Made by a program: the position numbers and the translations under genes | Notes under the pieces: generated by a model | The model's database searches: none | The model's input: only the letters and a program-made list of their open reading frames with translations | Told to the model about the DNA's origin: nothing | Source: Spirosoma sp. 48-14 | GTDB taxonomy: Bacteria > Bacteroidota > Bacteroidia > Cytophagales > Spirosomataceae | Length of the DNA stretch: 35,863 bases | Reading direction: 5' to 3' | Assembly: GCF_001898575.1 (NCBI RefSeq) | Contig: NZ_MKUD01000059.1 | Location: 64,287-100,149, forward strand | Part shown: positions 34,025 through 35,863 of the stretch, piece by piece | How positions within the stretch are numbered: the first letter of the stretch is position 1 | How the letters are laid out: each line of letters starts with the position of its first letter

Positions 34025-34363
34025 ATGAAAAAAAACGACTTCAACCGCATTGAACAGCTCCATGAGCGCATTCAGGAAATGCTTCTGAGCCAGCTGCCAG
34101 CAGACCTGGGCCACACAGCCAGCATTGGGTTTCGAGTGCCCTATGGTCCGGCTCACTTCTACGTACCACTTATCATAGAGTTGACACCAGACAATGCCGA
34201 AGATGCATTCTCGGTCAGTTCGCTACAACGAGGATTAAGCGTTCCGCCGATGAATTGTTATGACGTGACTGTAGAAATGAACGGGGCAGGAACATTCCTC
34301 AAGTTTTACATTAAAATCCCAAATCAGCTTCAGGAAGACATGAAGGTTACGGTCGACGAGTAG
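34025..34363 (+). CDS. 112-residue protein of unknown function
   Basis: I start at ATG 34025 (MKKNDFNRIEQLHERIQEML), 25 bp after the RES gene stop; the upstream open frame overlaps the RES gene in another frame and is not supported. The protein has an N-terminal amphipathic helix followed by a beta-rich part (FRVPYGPAHFYVPLIIEL, then YDVTVEMNGAGTFLKFYIKI). No signal peptide or known motif is seen. Its spacing suggests co-transcription with the RES gene, so it could be a partner or antitoxin. Confidence 0.6.
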   Translation: MKKNDFNRIEQLHERIQEMLLSQLPADLGHTASIGFRVPYGPAHFYVPLIIELTPDNAEDAFSVSSLQRGLSVPPMNCYDVTVEMNGAGTFLKFYIKIPNQLQEDMKVTVDE

Positions 34364-34425
34364 CCTGTTATTTCATTTTTTGCTATTGAAACACACAACT
34401 TTACACAGAAATATACAAGTATATG

Positions 34426-34445
34426 TGAAAGTAATTTTACTTTCA
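34426..34445. terminator. Bidirectional terminator-like palindrome
   Basis: TGAAAGTAA and TTACTTTCA form a 9-bp stem with a 2-base centre, between the convergent gene ends at 34363 and 34461. It is AT-rich and probably weak. Confidence 0.45.
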
Positions 34446-34460
34446 GTATTGTCTATAAAC

Positions 34461-34928
34461 TCAGTCGAGTGATGGCATTTTTAGTTTCGACGAATCACTG
34501 TAGAGGTATGACTGCTTTTCTGTCATACTAACACCCTCAATAAATCGAGCAACCCGATAAATCTGCTTATAACCTACTTTGATACGCTCCTTTTTAGCAG
34601 GCAGGCTTTTCTGTAAAATCACATCACAAATCATCGCATCTTCTACAAATTCTACATTCCAGATCGAATCATAATCAAGAAAGAGTGGTGATTGCCACCA
34701 CCGCGTAACTTCCCTGTTTGTTGGAGGTAGAATATCGAAGTAGTTGTTGTAGAGCCAGTAATGAAACCGCACGTCCTGTATGTCGATTAACATCTGTCTT
34801 AGAACCTCGGGAAGTATTGCCTCATCATGATTGGTAAGTTGTGGGTCAGATCTACCAAAAACTTCATTAAACTCTTTCCGCTGCTGGGCTAATTCGTCTT
34901 CTGTTAGTGGTAACGATCCTTTTTTCAT
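34461..34928 (-). CDS. 155-residue protein of unknown function
   Basis: Not recognised. It is soluble, with an acidic N-terminus (LTEDELAQQRKEFNEVFG), aromatic residues in the middle (DVRFHYWLYNNYFDILPP, RWWQSPLFLDYDSIWNVEF) and a basic segment KKERIKVGYKQIYRVARF. It is convergent with the RES-linked gene and divergent from the umuD-like gene, with a 143-bp gap that would hold both promoters. Confidence 0.6.
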   Translation of the reverse strand: MKKGSLPLTEDELAQQRKEFNEVFGRSDPQLTNHDEAILPEVLRQMLIDIQDVRFHYWLYNNYFDILPPTNREVTRWWQSPLFLDYDSIWNVEFVEDAMICDVILQKSLPAKKERIKVGYKQIYRVARFIEGVSMTEKQSYLYSDSSKLKMPSLD

Positions 34929-35071
34929 ATAGATAAAGGTAAGGTATTTATGGGTCTTATTTTGCTTTGATATAACCTTAAATATGAACCGTATAATATT
35001 TTTGTATTATAATTTTTTGGTACTTATAATATTTATTTGTTATAGTTGCAAAAACGGTCCACCTGGCAACT

Positions 35072-35521
35072 ATGGTAGTAGAAGATGATATTCTAATTAC
35101 AGATGAGATTTTTTTATTAAAACCGCGCCAATTAGATCCTAAAAAGATTGGCTACCAGAATACTACCGGATTTGCTAGTCCTGCTAATACCCATTTCAAG
35201 AGGGCAATCGACTTGAATGATATTTGCGTCATAAATAAAGATGCGACATACTTCTTCAAGATGACGACTGAAGCAATGAAAGGACTAGAGATTCGCAAAG
35301 GGGATAGACTAATTGTTGACTCTGAACATGAGGTGGTGGACGATGCAATCATTATATCCTGGGTACAAGGAGGATACCGGGTTCGACAAGTGAAGTTTTG
35401 TGACCATTATTTAATCCTGTATCCAGCAAATCCAGAGTATACAGCGATCCATGTCTATGAAGGAGACCAATTTCATTTTTTTGGCGTAGTCACCTACGTC
35501 ATAAAAGGGGTATTGCCATGA
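35072..35521 (+). CDS. UmuD-like S24 protein with both catalytic residues replaced
   Basis: The 149-residue protein aligns with UmuD along its length: TTGFASPA at the cleavage region (CGFPSP in E. coli), RAIDLNDI, DATYFFKM, then KGDRLIVDSE and a C-terminal FFGVVTYVIKGVL. The catalytic Ser of the GDSM box is Ala68 (TTEAMK), and the catalytic Lys is Arg105 (YRVRQV). The spacing of 37 residues equals Ser60-Lys97 in E. coli UmuD, so the alignment is firm at these sites. Self-cleavage is thus not expected, and the Cys/Ala-Gly bond is Thr-Gly. The gene overlaps umuC by 4 bp (ATGA), so it is the normal operon partner. It may act as an uncleavable accessory subunit, or be processed by host LexA/UmuD in trans. 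Confidence 0.85.
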   Translation: MVVEDDILITDEIFLLKPRQLDPKKIGYQNTTGFASPANTHFKRAIDLNDICVINKDATYFFKMTTEAMKGLEIRKGDRLIVDSEHEVVDDAIIISWVQGGYRVRQVKFCDHYLILYPANPEYTAIHVYEGDQFHFFGVVTYVIKGVLP

Positions 35522-35863
35522 ACTACCCCGACTTGATTTTGCACATCGACTGTAATTCCTTTTATGTAAGCTGCCTATCCTCCTTTGACCCTTCGTTGAT
35601 CGGCAAGGCGGTGGTTGTGCTCTCAAACAACGATGGTAACGTAATTGCTCGTTCCGCGCTGGCTAAGGCCATGGGCATTAAGATGGGGGTGCCTTTTTTC
35701 AAAGTAAAACACCTAGTCAAAAAAGGCAAACTCATTTGGTTTAGCTCCAATTATGAGCTTTTTGGCGATATGAGTAATCGGGTTATGAATGTACTTCGCC
35801 GGTTTTCGGATCAAGTTGAAATTTACAGTATCGACGAAGCATTTGTGGGGATGCAGGGGTATT
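35518..35863 (+). CDS. umuC: UmuC-like Y-family DNA polymerase, N-terminal part
   Basis: The first 115 codons are in the window and the gene runs off the right edge. It has the Y-family palm motifs: LILHIDCNSFYVSC with catalytic Asp11, VVVLSNNDGNVIARS (finger region, normally NDGC), MGVPFF, NYELFGDMSNRVM and YSIDEAF with Asp106-Glu107. It is therefore the catalytic subunit of a polymerase V-like translesion enzyme. Plasmid-borne umuDC operons raise mutation after DNA damage and are common cargo of mobile elements. The start overlaps the umuD-like stop, indicating translational coupling. All visible catalytic residues are intact. Confidence 0.93.
   Translation, partial: MNYPDLILHIDCNSFYVSCLSSFDPSLIGKAVVVLSNNDGNVIARSALAKAMGIKMGVPFFKVKHLVKKGKLIWFSSNYELFGDMSNRVMNVLRRFSDQVEIYSIDEAFVGMQGY

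Overview
The window looks like part of a plasmid, or a plasmid-derived segment, from a member of the Bacteroidota, most likely a Spirosoma-like genus of the order Cytophagales. The support is: two secreted proteins with type IX secretion (T9SS) C-terminal sorting domains, TAnnTTTG-type promoter elements, a BfmA/BtgA-like plus DUF5712-like mobilization pair, a DUF1896-like gene next to a large-methylase remnant, and an overall low GC content. The genus is an inference; no rRNA or core marker gene is present.

Bases 1-9040 are a chromosome-like cargo block of higher GC. Four genes read as secreted or envelope-directed: a cut-off di-haem-oxidoreductase-like lipoprotein, a small His-rich protein, a 1090-residue C25 (gingipain-type) protease with CARDB-like and T9SS domains, and a second small His-containing secreted protein. 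They are followed by a GT61-type glycosyltransferase and a nine-repeat FG-GAP/VCBS T9SS protein. Bases 9494-12538 hold a complete Tn3-family transposase with a correctly spaced DDE triad but no visible resolvase. An 800-bp AT-rich stretch with two strong hairpins follows.

Bases 13300-18800 are the replication and partition core. It holds an unknown 363-residue protein, parB and parA in one operon, a perfect 46-bp palindrome directly upstream of parA, an iteron origin (nine tandem 20-22-bp iterons plus five outlying copies, one inverted) and a Rep_3 initiator gene. Next comes a putative defence cassette: an Xre regulator divergent from a C5-cytosine methyltransferase, which is followed by an OLD-like AAA ATPase/TOPRIM nuclease. 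A small protein and an HNH endonuclease follow.

Bases 23461-26775 form a minimal RiPP locus: a 45-residue precursor with a single Cys, an intergenic terminator and a full-length LanB dehydratase, with no cyclase or transporter in the window. Bases 27088-30612 are the mobilization module: a small unknown gene, an oriT-like gap, an RHH accessory protein, an HxH relaxase and a VirD4/TraG coupling protein. No type IV secretion channel is present, so the replicon appears mobilizable rather than self-transmissible.

The right end carries a truncated N6-methylase remnant with a DUF1896-like gene, a divergent HEPN-like and RES-domain pair, several unknown small genes, and a umuDC operon running off the end. 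The UmuD homologue in that operon has lost both catalytic dyad residues at exactly conserved spacing. The observations most worth a second look are the one-Cys precursor/LanB pair, the Xre-methyltransferase-OLD cassette, the catalytically substituted UmuD, and the parA palindrome with the iteron layout.
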